Counted from the stretch's first letter, positions 1 through 8,359 are shown. The stretch: 64,000 bases of DNA from Actinoplanes sp. NBRC 103695 (GCF_030269485.1 NZ_BSTL01000001.1:308892-372891), one strand, 5' to 3'. Translations and numbers: made by a program. Notes: generated by a model from the sequence alone, not told the origin.

Positions 1-1
1 G

Positions 2-730
2 CTGGCCATGGTCTCCGACCACGTGGCCGTCACGCCGGACGTGGCCGAGCTGTACCCGCAGCCGTTCTACGACCCGTTCACCACACTCGGGTGGATGGCC
101 GGGTACGCCGACGGGCTGGAACTCGGCACGACCGTGACGATCCTGCCGTACCGGCATCCGCTGCTCACCGCCTCGATGACCGCCGCCCTGCACGACTTCA
201 CCGAGGGCCGGTTCATCCTCGGCGTGGCCGCCGGCTGGGCCGAGCAGGAGTTCGCCGCCCTCGGCGTGGACTTCGCGTCGCGTGGCCGGATCTCCGAGGA
301 GTACGTGGCGACCATCCGGGCCGCGCTGCGCCAGGAGACGGTCGGCGACGTGGCGACCGGGCCGGTCCGGCGTACGCCGATCTGGGTGGGTGGCACCGCG
401 CCCAGCGTGCTGCGGCGCGCCAAAGCCCACGGCGACGCCTGGCATCCGAACAACGCACCGCTGGACTGGATCCGCGAGGTCGGGCTCCCGGCCACCGAGG
501 GCGTCGCGTTCTGCCCGCGGATGCGCGCGCGGGTGACCGGCCACGACCCGTCACCCACGCGCCCGCCCGGGACCGGGAGCCTCGACCAGGTGGCCGGCGA
601 TTTCCGGCAGCTCATCGAGATGGGCGCCGAGTACGTCGTCCTGGACACCAACCCGGACCATCCCCGCGACCGGCTGCCCGCCGCCGAGGACCGCCGCAAC
701 CTCGCCGAGCTGTCGAAACGCCTAGCGTGA
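2..730 (+). CDS. LLM-class F420-dependent oxidoreductase (5' truncated by window edge)
   Basis: A TIM-barrel flavin/F420 oxidoreductase of the luciferase-like monooxygenase superfamily. The frame is open from base 2, and the conserved early segment SDHVAV is already at the edge, so roughly 30-50 N-terminal residues lie outside the window. The ATG at position 8 is probably internal. Family features are TVTILPYRHPLLTA, then FTEGRFILGVAAGW (the barrel strand following the LLM 'GR..LG.G.GW' signature), and TPIWVGGTAPSVLRRAKAHGDAWHP near the C-terminal third. The family transfers hydride from F420H2 or uses reduced flavin; the substrate cannot be told. It ends 9 bases inside the convergent nitroreductase gene. 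Confidence 0.85.
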   Translation: MAMVSDHVAVTPDVAELYPQPFYDPFTTLGWMAGYADGLELGTTVTILPYRHPLLTASMTAALHDFTEGRFILGVAAGWAEQEFAALGVDFASRGRISEEYVATIRAALRQETVGDVATGPVRRTPIWVGGTAPSVLRRAKAHGDAWHPNNAPLDWIREVGLPATEGVAFCPRMRARVTGHDPSPTRPPGTGSLDQVAGDFRQLIEMGAEYVVLDTNPDHPRDRLPAAEDRRNLAELSKRLA

Positions 731-1360
731 CCGGGTGGTGCCGTAACCGTCCCAGTGCACGACCTCCTCGAGCGGCCGGCGCTTCGGCTGCGACCAGTTG
801 CCGCGCACCGGGTACCCGAGCGGGACCAGCGCCATCGTGATCGAGTCCTCCGGCAGGCCGAGCAGCTCGCGCGTCTCCGCGTCCCGGCCGGAGTGCAGGG
901 TGGTCAGGGTCGCGCCGATCCCGTACGCCCGGGCCGCCAGGATGAGCTGCTGCACCGCGCCGTAGATCGACGAGCCCAGCCGCGGGCTCTGCGACTTCGG
1001 CTTCACGAGCAGCGCCGGGATGATCCAGACCGGCGCCTCCTCCAGATGCTCGGCGAGGTGCTCGGCGGACAGGAACGTGCGCCGGCCGACCTCGTCGCCG
1101 GCCAGACGCTCCTCCCGGCGAGAGCCGTACATCGCCTGCCAGCCCTCCCGGTAGAACTCCGCGATCCGCTTCTTCTTCTCCGGGTCGCGCACCACCACCC
1201 AGGCCCAGGGCTGCGCGTTCCCGCCGGACGGCCCGCGCACGGCGGCGTCGAGCAGCTCCCAGATGATCTCGTCCGGGATCGGCTCGGTGGACAGGTACCT
1301 GCGCGCGGGCGTGGTGTGCAGAGCCTCGAGCACGTTCAGGTCTTCGGGTGTGGGGGTCAT
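722..1360 (-). CDS. Nitroreductase family protein
   Basis: A 212-residue FMN-dependent nitroreductase-fold protein, the usual length. The N-terminal part has the TTPARRYLSTEPIPDE entry segment typical of the family (a conserved arginine that contacts FMN). GPSGGNAQPWAWVVV around residues 43-57 is the cofactor-binding serine/asparagine region, and the ALVPLGYP segment near the C-terminus is also conserved. Such enzymes reduce nitro groups, quinones or enones with NAD(P)H or occasionally F420H2. It is convergent with the LLM gene and divergent from the MFS gene; the 94-base gap before 1455 must carry both promoters. The substrate is unknown. Confidence 0.9.
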   Translation of the reverse strand: MTPTPEDLNVLEALHTTPARRYLSTEPIPDEIIWELLDAAVRGPSGGNAQPWAWVVVRDPEKKKRIAEFYREGWQAMYGSRREERLAGDEVGRRTFLSAEHLAEHLEEAPVWIIPALLVKPKSQSPRLGSSIYGAVQQLILAARAYGIGATLTTLHSGRDAETRELLGLPEDSITMALVPLGYPVRGNWSQPKRRPLEEVVHWDGYGTTRSR

Positions 1361-1454
1361 ACCGGATTTCTAGCACGACGGTAAGGACCGGACCCGCCGG
1401 TGACCACTGCCACAACACCGCGCGTCGAACGACCACCGGGCACATGATGAGTTC

Positions 1455-2642
1455 GTGGTCACCGAGCAGAAGCGGGACATCCGCTCCGGCAGCGTCGTCG
1501 CGGTGGTCGCCATCCTGCTGGCCGCGGTGAACCTGCGCCTCGCCGTCACCAGCGTCGGCCCGGTGCTCGCCGAGATCCGCTCCGGCCTGGGCATGAGCGG
1601 CACCGTGGCCGGTCTGCTCACGTCGCTGCCGGTGGTGTGTTTCGCGTCGGTCGGCTTCGCCGCTCCGCGTCTCGCCCGGCGGTTCGGCGCGGCCGCGGTG
1701 GTCGCGTCCGGCCTGGTGGTCCTCGCGCTGGGTCTCGCCATTCGCCCGTACGCCCCCAGCACGCTCACGTTCGTCCTGTTCAGCGGCGTGGCCCTGGGCG
1801 GCATCGCGGTGGTGAACGTGCTGCTCCCGATGATCGTCAAGGAGCGCTTCGCGTCCCGCACCGGGATGGTGACCGGCCTCTACTCGCTCTCGCTGAACCT
1901 GGGCGCCGCGGTCGCCGCCGGCGCCACGGTTCCGCTGACCAGCGCCTTCCACGACGACTGGCGGCTGGGCCTGGCCACCTGGGCGGTGCTCGCTGTGCTG
2001 GCGCTGCCGCCGTGGCTGGCGCTGAGCCGCGACCGCGCCCCCGTGGCGCCGGCCGACCAGCCGGCCCCGCCCCCGCTGCGGGTGATCCGCGAGCCGGTGG
2101 CGTGGGCCCTGGCCGTGTACTTCGGCATGCAGTCGACGTCGGCGTACGTCATCATCGGCTGGCTGCCGCAGATCTACCGCGACGCCGGCCTGACGGCCGA
2201 GACCGCCGGCGTGCTCTTCGCGGTCACGTCCTTCCTGGGCGTGCCGCTGGGCTTCGTGGTCACCACGTACGCCGGACGCGTCCGCAGCCAGAGCCTGATC
2301 GCCCTCGGGCTGGGCGTGGCCGGAACAGCCGGCTACGGCGGCCTGTGGCTGGACCCGGCCGCCGCGCCGTGGATCTGGGCCATCCTGCTGGGCATCGGCA
2401 ACTGCGCGTTCCCGCTGGTCCTGACCATGATCACGCTGCGCGGCCGCACCCCGGCGACGGTGGTCCGCCTGTCCGCCTTCGGCCAGGGCGTCGGCTACCT
2501 GATCGCCATCCCCGGCCCGATTCTGATCGGCGTCCTGCACGACGCCTCCGACGGCTGGCGCGTCCCCCTGACGCTGATGGTCGCCCTGATGATCCCGCAG
2601 GTCATAGCCGGCGTGCAGGCGGGCCGCGACCGCCAGGTCTGA
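1455..2642 (+). CDS. MFS transporter, CynX/NimT-like
   Basis: A 395-residue integral membrane protein with about 12 hydrophobic segments, starting with VVAVVAILLAAVNLRLAVTS and ending with a VPLTLMVALMIPQVIAG helix. The opening NLRLAVTSVGPVLAEIRSGL motif, LPVVCFASVGFAAPRLARRFG and SLNLGAAVAAG fit the CynX/NimT branch of the major facilitator superfamily (cyanate/2-nitroimidazole transporter-like). The chosen GTG start lies 6 bases after CATGAT, a plausible -10 box, suggesting a leaderless transcript. A drug or small-anion exporter is the reasonable guess; the substrate is unknown. It points into repeat element A. Confidence 0.85.
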   Translation: MVTEQKRDIRSGSVVAVVAILLAAVNLRLAVTSVGPVLAEIRSGLGMSGTVAGLLTSLPVVCFASVGFAAPRLARRFGAAAVVASGLVVLALGLAIRPYAPSTLTFVLFSGVALGGIAVVNVLLPMIVKERFASRTGMVTGLYSLSLNLGAAVAAGATVPLTSAFHDDWRLGLATWAVLAVLALPPWLALSRDRAPVAPADQPAPPPLRVIREPVAWALAVYFGMQSTSAYVIIGWLPQIYRDAGLTAETAGVLFAVTSFLGVPLGFVVTTYAGRVRSQSLIALGLGVAGTAGYGGLWLDPAAAPWIWAILLGIGNCAFPLVLTMITLRGRTPATVVRLSAFGQGVGYLIAIPGPILIGVLHDASDGWRVPLTLMVALMIPQVIAGVQAGRDRQV

Positions 2643-2757
2643 CCCGCCGGGCTGTCGCGTGCCGGGCTCTCGCGCCGCGCTGTCTCGCGCCGTGCGGCGT
2701 GTCGCGTGCCGGGCTGTCGGCCGCCGGCTGCCGGCCTCGCGGGTGCTTCCCTAGCTG

Positions 2758-3246
2758 CGGCAACTTTCGCCGGTCATATGGTCGGGCCGGGCTGCCAGGC
2801 GGCGGGGTGCCCGCTCACTGTTCCTGCCGCCGCTCGCGGCCGAGGCGTGGGCGCGGTGGTAGGACCGGCCAGGAGTGGTAGGACCAGTCACGAGTGGTCG
2901 GAAGAGGCGGTATTTCGGCCCGGATAGCGCTCCTGCCTACCACGCTCGCGGATAGTGGTAGCTCAGTGCGGCGTCCGAGGCCCGGATACCGCCAGCTCCT
3001 ACCACTGCCGAGCTCGGAAGCCAGCGCAAGTGGCGGCAGTGACGGTGGGTGGGCACCCGGGCGCCTGGCAACCGGGCTTGGCGTCGTGGGGCGCAAGTGG
3101 CGGCAGTGACGGTGGGTGGGCACCCCGCCGCCTGGCAACCGGGCTTGGCGTCACCGGGCCGCAACAGGCGGCAGTGACGATGGGTGGGCACCCGGGAGCC
3201 TGGCTACCCGACCCGGCGGGCGCAAGCGGCGGCAGTCACGGTGAGT
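2758..3246. repeat. Palindromic intergenic element, copy A
   Basis: This fills the gap between the convergent MFS and zinc-dehydrogenase genes. The left arm (about 2760-2840: TTTCGCCGG, then GGGCCGGGCTGCCAGGC, then GCCGCCGCTCGCGGCC) reappears inverted on the right (about 3030-3080: GGCGGCAGTGACGG, GGGCACCCGGGCGCCTGGC). The right-arm module is repeated directly, with starts at 3026, 3093, 3161 and partly 3222 (periods 67, 68, 61). In the centre is the 112-bp core shared with copies B and C. I see no coding potential. The stretch 2643-2757 before it is a simple GTGCCGGGCT-rich repeat with nothing else recognisable. Confidence 0.8.
2856..3005. repeat. Core of element A: phased GTGGT motifs and double hairpin
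   Basis: GTGGTAGGACC motifs begin at 2856 and 2875, then the core starts at 2894, so the phase is 19 bp. Unit 1 (2894-2943, 50 bp) has 20-base arms of 15/20 complementarity around a 10-base loop TTCGGCCCGG. An 11-bp spacer follows, then unit 2 (2955-3005, 51 bp), which begins GTGGTAGCTC and ends CTCCTACCAC. The same 50-11-51 spacing occurs in the other two copies although the sequences have diverged, so the spacing seems to be under constraint. Confidence 0.85.
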
Positions 3247-3282
3247 AGGCATAGCGCTGCCGCGGGCGAGCGCCCACCCCGT

Positions 3283-4287
3283 TCAGATGCGCGGGTCGAT
3301 GTGGACCTTCGGGGCGTCGCCCCAGGCGGGGTCGCGTCGGCCGGACAGGACCGCGACCGCCTCGTCGAGGCCGACGGTTGCCGCGACCAGCGGGCGCGGG
3401 TCGACGGCCTGTGCGGCGTACGCGGAAATGGTTTGGGCGAGCGCGCCCGACGCACTCAGAATGCCCACCGCGGTCAGGTCCTTGAGGGCCAGCCGGCGGG
3501 TGTCCACCAGGGATGGCTCGCCGGCGATGCCGATGAACACCACGCGGCCGCCGGGCTCGACCAGGTCGACCGCGCGGGCCGGCAGGGACGCCGCCGTCGA
3601 GCAGTCGATCACCGCGTCGAACGGCAGCGAGGGCAGGTCGGCGGCTGTCCAGGCGTTGGTGAAACCCAGCGAGCGGGCGAACGCCAGGGACAGGCCGAGC
3701 AGGTGGACCTCGGCGCCGGTCGCCGCGGCGAAGGAGGCCGTGAGCAGGCCGATCGTGCCGGGGCCCATGACCAGGACGCGGGCGCCGGGGGCGAGGTTCG
3801 CGGCCTGGACAGCCCGGAACGCGTTGCCGCCGGGCTCGACCAGGGCGCCCAGTGTGGCGTCGACCTCGCCGGGGAGCTCGTGCAGCGCCCGTACGGGAAC
3901 CGGCAGTTGGGCGGCGAGCGCGCCGGGCCAGCCGTGCCGGATGCCGATCTCGTGGCGGTCCGCGCACAGGTGCTGGCGGCCCGACGTGCAGCGGGCGCAG
4001 CGGCCGCAGCCGAGCATCGTGTCGCCGGTGACTCGGCGGCCCACCCACGACTCGTCGGCCGCGGAACCCGCCGCGGTGACGACGCCGCTCCACTCGTGGC
4101 CGATGCGCACCGGGTACGACGCCTCGCCGGTGTGCAGGTAGGCCATCTCGCCGGTGAAGAACTCGATGTCGGTGCCGCACACGCCGGCCCGTTCGACGTC
4201 GACGACCACCTCGCCGGGACGCGGGACCGGCGGGTCGACCTCCTGTACCTCGGCCTTTCCGGGGCCGGTGACGACGAACGCGCGCAT
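3283..4287 (-). CDS. Zinc-dependent medium-chain dehydrogenase (sugar/polyol dehydrogenase-like)
   Basis: A 334-residue MDR-family NAD(P)-dependent alcohol dehydrogenase. Visible ligands are catalytic-zinc Cys37 (VCGTD) and His64-Glu65 (GHEW), and structural-zinc cysteines 94, 97, 100 and 108 (CGRCARC...C). The Rossmann motif VMGPGTIGLL follows near residue 165. Its start codon directly abuts the stop codon of the upstream lactonase gene, so the two form one operon. A lactonase upstream and a divergent sugar-acid dehydratase suggest it oxidises an aldose or sugar alcohol in a non-phosphorylative pathway. The family is clear; the sugar is not. Confidence 0.88.
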   Translation of the reverse strand: MRAFVVTGPGKAEVQEVDPPVPRPGEVVVDVERAGVCGTDIEFFTGEMAYLHTGEASYPVRIGHEWSGVVTAAGSAADESWVGRRVTGDTMLGCGRCARCTSGRQHLCADRHEIGIRHGWPGALAAQLPVPVRALHELPGEVDATLGALVEPGGNAFRAVQAANLAPGARVLVMGPGTIGLLTASFAAATGAEVHLLGLSLAFARSLGFTNAWTAADLPSLPFDAVIDCSTAASLPARAVDLVEPGGRVVFIGIAGEPSLVDTRRLALKDLTAVGILSASGALAQTISAYAAQAVDPRPLVAATVGLDEAVAVLSGRRDPAWGDAPKVHIDPRI

Positions 4288-5112
4288 CTAGCGGAACCCG
4301 GCCCAGTCGAAGGCGGGCCGCCCGGTCGCGCCGACGTCGACCAGGTAGAGGCCGTCACGGGCGGTGATCAGCATCCGGTCGAGGCCCGGGCCGACGAACA
4401 CGGGGCAGGTCACCTCGGGGCTGGCCACCTCGACCACACCGGTCAGCACACCCTCGGGGCTGAACCGCCGCACCTCGCCGGTCCCGTAGACCGCCACCCA
4501 CAGGTTGCCGTCCGCGTCCGTGCAGATGCCGTCCGGATCCCAGTCGTCCCGCAGGAACACGTGCCGTTCCTGGCTGCCGGCCCGCACGTAGATCTCGCCG
4601 GGCACCGTGTCGACGTAGTACCAGAGGCTCGCGTCGGGGCTCCACGCCAGGCCGTTGCTCAGCCCCACCCCGGCGTCGACGGTCGTCAGCGACCGGTCCG
4701 CGCCGACCCGGATCAGCATCTCGTCCTCGCCGGGCTCCTCGCTCAGCTGCATGGTGCCGACCAGGAACGCGCCGTCCGGGTCGCACTTGCCGTCGTTGAG
4801 GCGGCGCCCGCTGCCCTCGGGCAGGATTCGCGGGCCGGGCGTGACCTCACCCTCCGCGTCGACCACCAGCAGGGTCTCCTGGCCGGCCACGAGCATTTCT
4901 CCGGTACGCCCGAGAGTGATCGCCGCGACCATCTTGTCGAGCTGACGTGTCCGGGTGAGCTCGACGCCCCGATCGGTGAGCCGTCCGGTGTGCACCGCCC
5001 CGGCCTCGATCTCCACCCAGTGCACCAGCCCGCGGGGCGCGTCCCAGATCGGTCCCTCGGCCAGCCGGAACGTCCGCTCCGAAGCCCTCTGTGCGGTCCA
5101 TCGATCCACCAT
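4288..5112 (-). CDS. SMP-30/gluconolactonase-family sugar lactonase
   Basis: A 274-residue six-bladed beta-propeller lactonase. Conserved features are RLAEGPIWD with Glu19 as the probable metal ligand, RLNDGKCDPDG (Asn ligand loop), GLSNGLAWSPD (Asp/Asn ligands) and DPDGICTDADGNLWVAVYG. The ATG at 5112 is chosen because the family begins just before RLAEGP; the open frame extends upstream without similarity. The gene directly precedes the dehydrogenase with no gap. It probably hydrolyses the aldono-lactone made by the dehydrogenase, feeding the dehydratase encoded divergently. Confidence 0.9.
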   Translation of the reverse strand: MVDRWTAQRASERTFRLAEGPIWDAPRGLVHWVEIEAGAVHTGRLTDRGVELTRTRQLDKMVAAITLGRTGEMLVAGQETLLVVDAEGEVTPGPRILPEGSGRRLNDGKCDPDGAFLVGTMQLSEEPGEDEMLIRVGADRSLTTVDAGVGLSNGLAWSPDASLWYYVDTVPGEIYVRAGSQERHVFLRDDWDPDGICTDADGNLWVAVYGTGEVRRFSPEGVLTGVVEVASPEVTCPVFVGPGLDRMLITARDGLYLVDVGATGRPAFDWAGFR

Positions 5113-5177
5113 GAGGCCTAGCTTGCCAACAATCCGGCGGTAGGGTCCAAGAAGAGTTGATCGGAAGGCGGTCGGGC

Positions 5178-6893
5178 GTGGCGGAACTTCGCAGCAACCA
5201 GTGGTACGGCGGGGACGATCGGAACTCCTACATCCATCGGGCCTGGATGCGGCGCGGCACGCCGGGGTCGTCGTTCCACGGCAAGCCGCAGATCGCGATC
5301 GCGAACACGGCGTCCGACCTGACACCGTGCAACGCGCACCTGAACGAGGTGGCCGACAGCGTCAAGCAGGGCGTGTGGGCCGCCGGCGGCGTACCCCTGA
5401 ATCTGCCTGTCGTCTCTCTCGGCGAGACCAACGTGCGGCCGACCGCGATGCTGTGGCGCAACATGGCCGCGATGGCGATCGAGGAGATGCTGCGGGCCAA
5501 CCCGATCGACGGCGTGGTGCTGCTCGGCGGCTGCGACAAGACGATCCCGTCGCTGCTGATGGCGGCCGCGTCGGTCGACCTGCCGGCGGTCGTGGTGCCG
5601 GGCGGGCCGATGCTCACCGGCACCTTCCAGGGTGTGCCGCTCGGCTGCGGGACGGACGTGTGGCGGCTGTCCGAGGAGGTGCGCGCCGGGACGCTGTCCG
5701 AGGGCGCCTTCCTGGAGTCGGAGTCGTCGATGATCCGGAGCAAGGGGCACTGCAACACGATGGGTACGGCGTCGACGATGGGCCTGCTCGCCGAGGCGCT
5801 GGGAACGACCCTGCCGGGCACCGCCGGCACCCCGGCGCCGGACAGCCGGCTGCTGGCCCGCTCGCACGACACGGGGCGGCTCATCGTCGACATGGTGACC
5901 GCGGACAGGCGTCCCAGCCAGGTGATCACCCGGGCGTCGTTCCACAACGCCATCGTCGCGCTGGCGGCGATCGGCGGCTCCAGCAACGCGGTCGTGCACC
6001 TGCTCGCGATCGCCGGCCGGCTCGGCGTACCCCTGACGCTCGATGATTTTGACCGGATCGCCGCCGAGGTGCCGTTCCTGGTCGACCTGCAGCCCTCCGG
6101 CCGCTTCCTGATGGAGGACCTGTTCCGGGCGGGCGGGCTGGCGGCGGTGCTGCGTGAGGTCGAGGACCTGCTGGACCCGTCGGCGATCTCGGTGACCGGC
6201 GAGCCGTTCGTCGACTCGCTGGCCGGAGCGCAGATCTGGGACAAAGAGGTCATCCGTACGCGGGACGCGCCGCTGCTGCCCAACGGCGGGATCGCGACGC
6301 TCCGTGGCAACCTGGCCCCCGACGGCGCGATCATCAAACCGGCCGCCGCCTCGCCGCACCTGCTCCAGCACCGCGGGCGGGCGGTCGTCTTCGACTCGAT
6401 CGAGGACTTCCACGCCCGCGTCGACGACCCCGCGCTGGACGTCGACGAGGACTCGGTGCTGATCCTGCGGGGCTGCGGGCCGAAGGGATACCCCGGCATG
6501 CCCGAGGTCTCCAACATGCCGCTGCCGCAGAAGGTGCTGCAGAAAGGCGTCCGGGACATGGTCCGGATCTGTGACGGGCGGATGAGCGGCACGGCGTACG
6601 GCACGGTCGTCCTGCACGTGGCGCCGGAGGGCGCGGCCGGCGGCCCCCTGGCCAAGGTGCGCACCGGCGACTGGATCGTGCTGGACGTGCCGGCCCGGCG
6701 GATCGACGTGGACCTGCCCGACGACGAGCTTCTTTCCAGGGAGCCCGCCCCGGCGATGGTCTCGGCGCTGGCCAGGCCCGCACGAGGCTGGGAGCGTCTC
6801 TACATCGACACGGTCACCGGGGCGGACACCGGGGCCGACTGCACGTTCCTGCTGGGAGGCAGTGGGTCCGCGGTCTCCCGCGAGTCCCACTGA
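5178..6893 (+). CDS. IlvD/Edd-family dehydratase (sugar-acid dehydratase)
   Basis: A 571-residue iron-sulfur dehydratase of the family covering dihydroxyacid, 6-phosphogluconate and pentonate dehydratases. Cluster cysteines are visible: Cys51 in LTPCNAHL, GGCDKTIPS and GHCNTMGTASTM. KGYPGMPE and CDGRMSGTAYGT are the conserved C-terminal active-site segments. The GTG at 5178 is preceded by GGAAGG about 9 bases upstream, which gives the start MAELRSNQWY. MAELRSNQWYGGDDR resembles arabonate/xylonate-type dehydratases more than IlvD, and the neighbouring lactonase and dehydrogenase agree. The product would be a 2-keto-3-deoxy sugar acid. The substrate is inferred, not proved. Confidence 0.88.
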   Translation: MAELRSNQWYGGDDRNSYIHRAWMRRGTPGSSFHGKPQIAIANTASDLTPCNAHLNEVADSVKQGVWAAGGVPLNLPVVSLGETNVRPTAMLWRNMAAMAIEEMLRANPIDGVVLLGGCDKTIPSLLMAAASVDLPAVVVPGGPMLTGTFQGVPLGCGTDVWRLSEEVRAGTLSEGAFLESESSMIRSKGHCNTMGTASTMGLLAEALGTTLPGTAGTPAPDSRLLARSHDTGRLIVDMVTADRRPSQVITRASFHNAIVALAAIGGSSNAVVHLLAIAGRLGVPLTLDDFDRIAAEVPFLVDLQPSGRFLMEDLFRAGGLAAVLREVEDLLDPSAISVTGEPFVDSLAGAQIWDKEVIRTRDAPLLPNGGIATLRGNLAPDGAIIKPAAASPHLLQHRGRAVVFDSIEDFHARVDDPALDVDEDSVLILRGCGPKGYPGMPEVSNMPLPQKVLQKGVRDMVRICDGRMSGTAYGTVVLHVAPEGAAGGPLAKVRTGDWIVLDVPARRIDVDLPDDELLSREPAPAMVSALARPARGWERLYIDTVTGADTGADCTFLLGGSGSAVSRESH

Positions 6894-6895
6894 GC

Positions 6896-7105
6896 TCAGT
6901 CGAACTCGCCGTCCTTCACCCCGCCCACGAAGGCGGTCCACTCGCTGTGCGTGAAGACCAGAGCGGCGCCGTCCGGGTCCTTGGAGTCCCGGACGGCGAC
7001 GTGGCCCGGAAGGTTGCGGGCCACCTCGACACAGTCGCCGCTGGCGCTGCTGCGGTTGCTCTTACGCCACACCGCACCCGTCAGATCGATTTCATTCACG
7101 TTCAT
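6896..7105 (-). CDS. DUF397 protein (BldB-like partner of HTH regulator)
   Basis: A 69-residue protein with the complete DUF397 pattern: WRKSNRSSASGDCVEVA near residues 13-29, VAVRDSKDPDG, and FTHSEWTAFVGGVKDGEFD at the end. DUF397 proteins occur almost only in actinomycetes next to HTH-DUF5753 genes; known examples (BldB/WhiJ-type systems) act in developmental regulation, and some behave like toxin-antitoxin pairs. It overlaps the end of the upstream HTH gene by 14 bases, implying translational coupling. Only 2 bases separate it from the convergent dehydratase stop. Confidence 0.93.
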   Translation of the reverse strand: MNVNEIDLTGAVWRKSNRSSASGDCVEVARNLPGHVAVRDSKDPDGAALVFTHSEWTAFVGGVKDGEFD

Positions 7106-7979
7106 TCAGCTCCTTGACGACCCGTCGGATCAGCTCGCCTGATTGTTGCTGATCGAGTGCACGTTCGGCGAGATCCGACCACGCTTCCTCGTACCGCTCG
7201 AGCTCCTTCGGTTTGTCGAGATAGAGCGCGCCGGTGAGCGATTCGCTGTAAACCGTTGGTGGTTCGCCCTTCGCCGAATCACCGGGCGGGAATTCCAAGA
7301 TCGTAAATGCGCCGGCCGCCGATGCGCGGTGCGGCCCCGCGGCGAACGGGAGCACCCGGACCGAGGCGTGCGGCAATTCGTTCGCCTTGAGCAGATGCCA
7401 CAGTTGTTGCGCCATTGCACCGGGAATGTCCGGAGCGGCCCAGAGCACGCCCTCGAACACGATCACCTCCAGCCGGGGCGGCGGCGGAAAATGCCGCGCC
7501 AGCAGCCCCTGCCGCTCCAGCTTCAAGGCGATACGGTCCTCGCGATCGCTCGGCGTCATCGTGGGCTGCTCGGCCGCGATCACCGCCTCCATGTACGCCC
7601 GGGCCTGCAACAGCCCCGGGATCAGGGCCGGCTCGAACTTGCGGATCCGGGCGGCCGACGCCTCCAGCCCGACATAGAGCTCGAACCACTCCGGGACCAC
7701 ATCGCCGTACGACTGCCACCAGCCGCGCGCCTTCGTCTCCCGGGCCAGCCCGGCAAGTGCCTCGGCCATCTCGCCGGACGCCTCGTAGAACTGGCAGAGA
7801 ACTTTCACATCCGGCCCGCGAACCGGAACAGCGCCCTTCTCGATCCGCCACACCTTCTGAATGGAACACTCGAGATGCTCTGCGGCTGATTTGACCGTGA
7901 TGCCGCGTTGCTCCCTGAGCTGACGCAGATAACGCCCCAGCTGCCGCCGCGGCACCGTCGAGCCGGCGTCGCCCTCCAC
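7092..7979 (-). CDS. XRE-type HTH regulator with DUF5753 domain
   Basis: A 295-residue regulator. An N-terminal helix-turn-helix (about residues 8-65, LGRYLRQLREQRGITVKSAA, then KVWRIEKG) is followed by the DUF5753 region with GLEASAARIRKFEPALIPGLLQ, a segment diagnostic of the family. The GTG at 7979 is chosen because a strong GGAAGGGAAG ribosome site lies 6 bases upstream; the frame stays open further but without domain content. It pairs with the overlapping DUF397 gene. The untranslated region upstream holds a nested GGAAT palindrome at 8011-8040, suggesting autoregulation. Confidence 0.9.
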   Translation of the reverse strand: MEGDAGSTVPRRQLGRYLRQLREQRGITVKSAAEHLECSIQKVWRIEKGAVPVRGPDVKVLCQFYEASGEMAEALAGLARETKARGWWQSYGDVVPEWFELYVGLEASAARIRKFEPALIPGLLQARAYMEAVIAAEQPTMTPSDREDRIALKLERQGLLARHFPPPPRLEVIVFEGVLWAAPDIPGAMAQQLWHLLKANELPHASVRVLPFAAGPHRASAAGAFTILEFPPGDSAKGEPPTVYSESLTGALYLDKPKELERYEEAWSDLAERALDQQQSGELIRRVVKELNERE

Positions 7980-8010
7980 CCCGCAGCTTCCCTTCCTGAC
8001 CGTGCCCCGC

Positions 8011-8040
8011 GGAATGGCATTCCTTCCCTCAGGGAATGCC
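8011..8040. promoter_or_regulatory. Nested GGAAT palindromes, probable operator of the HTH/DUF397 operon
   Basis: Three GGAAT-type half-sites are interlocked: GGAATG-g-CATTCC (8011-8023), TTCCCT-c-AGGGAA (8024-8036) and the pair GGCATTCC...GGAATGCC (8016-8023 with 8033-8040). The site lies 32 bases upstream of the regulator's GTG start, where a dimeric XRE protein would be expected to repress its own gene. The assignment is positional inference. Confidence 0.5.
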
Positions 8041-8161
8041 GGCCGAGCCAAGTCGCCCAAAGTCATGATCCACCACGGATTTTGTCCCATGGAATATTGC
8101 GTCAGCATAGACGGATCCGAATGATGAGCGACACAGGCACAACCGAGGCAAAGGGGAGCCG

Positions 8162-8359
8162 TTGAACCGGGACGACGTCATCTCGGCGATCGCCGCCCAG
8201 CCCTTCGACGCCGACGTACGCGTCAACCTCATCGGCCGATACGTGGACATCACGTTCGTCCGCTACGACCCGGAACGCGGCGCGATCATCCTCGACCTGG
8301 ACCCGGACGACGTCGAGTGCATCCTGCGCACGTTCTTCCGGCGGCGCCCCGCCGAGTAG
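8162..8359 (+). CDS. Small conserved-type protein of unknown function
   Basis: A 65-residue acidic protein starting MNRDDVISAIAA. The start is TTG with GGGGAG 5 bases upstream; no ATG or GTG alternative would preserve the N-terminus. Its sequence is compact, with alternating strand- and helix-like segments (VRVNLIGRYVDITFVRYDPERG, then AIILDLDPDDVECILRTFF) and no membrane segment or known motif. Codon use (GC-rich third positions) is that of a real gene. It is divergent from the HTH/DUF397 operon, from which it could be co-regulated. I do not recognise the family. Confidence 0.65.
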   Translation: MNRDDVISAIAAQPFDADVRVNLIGRYVDITFVRYDPERGAIILDLDPDDVECILRTFFRRRPAE

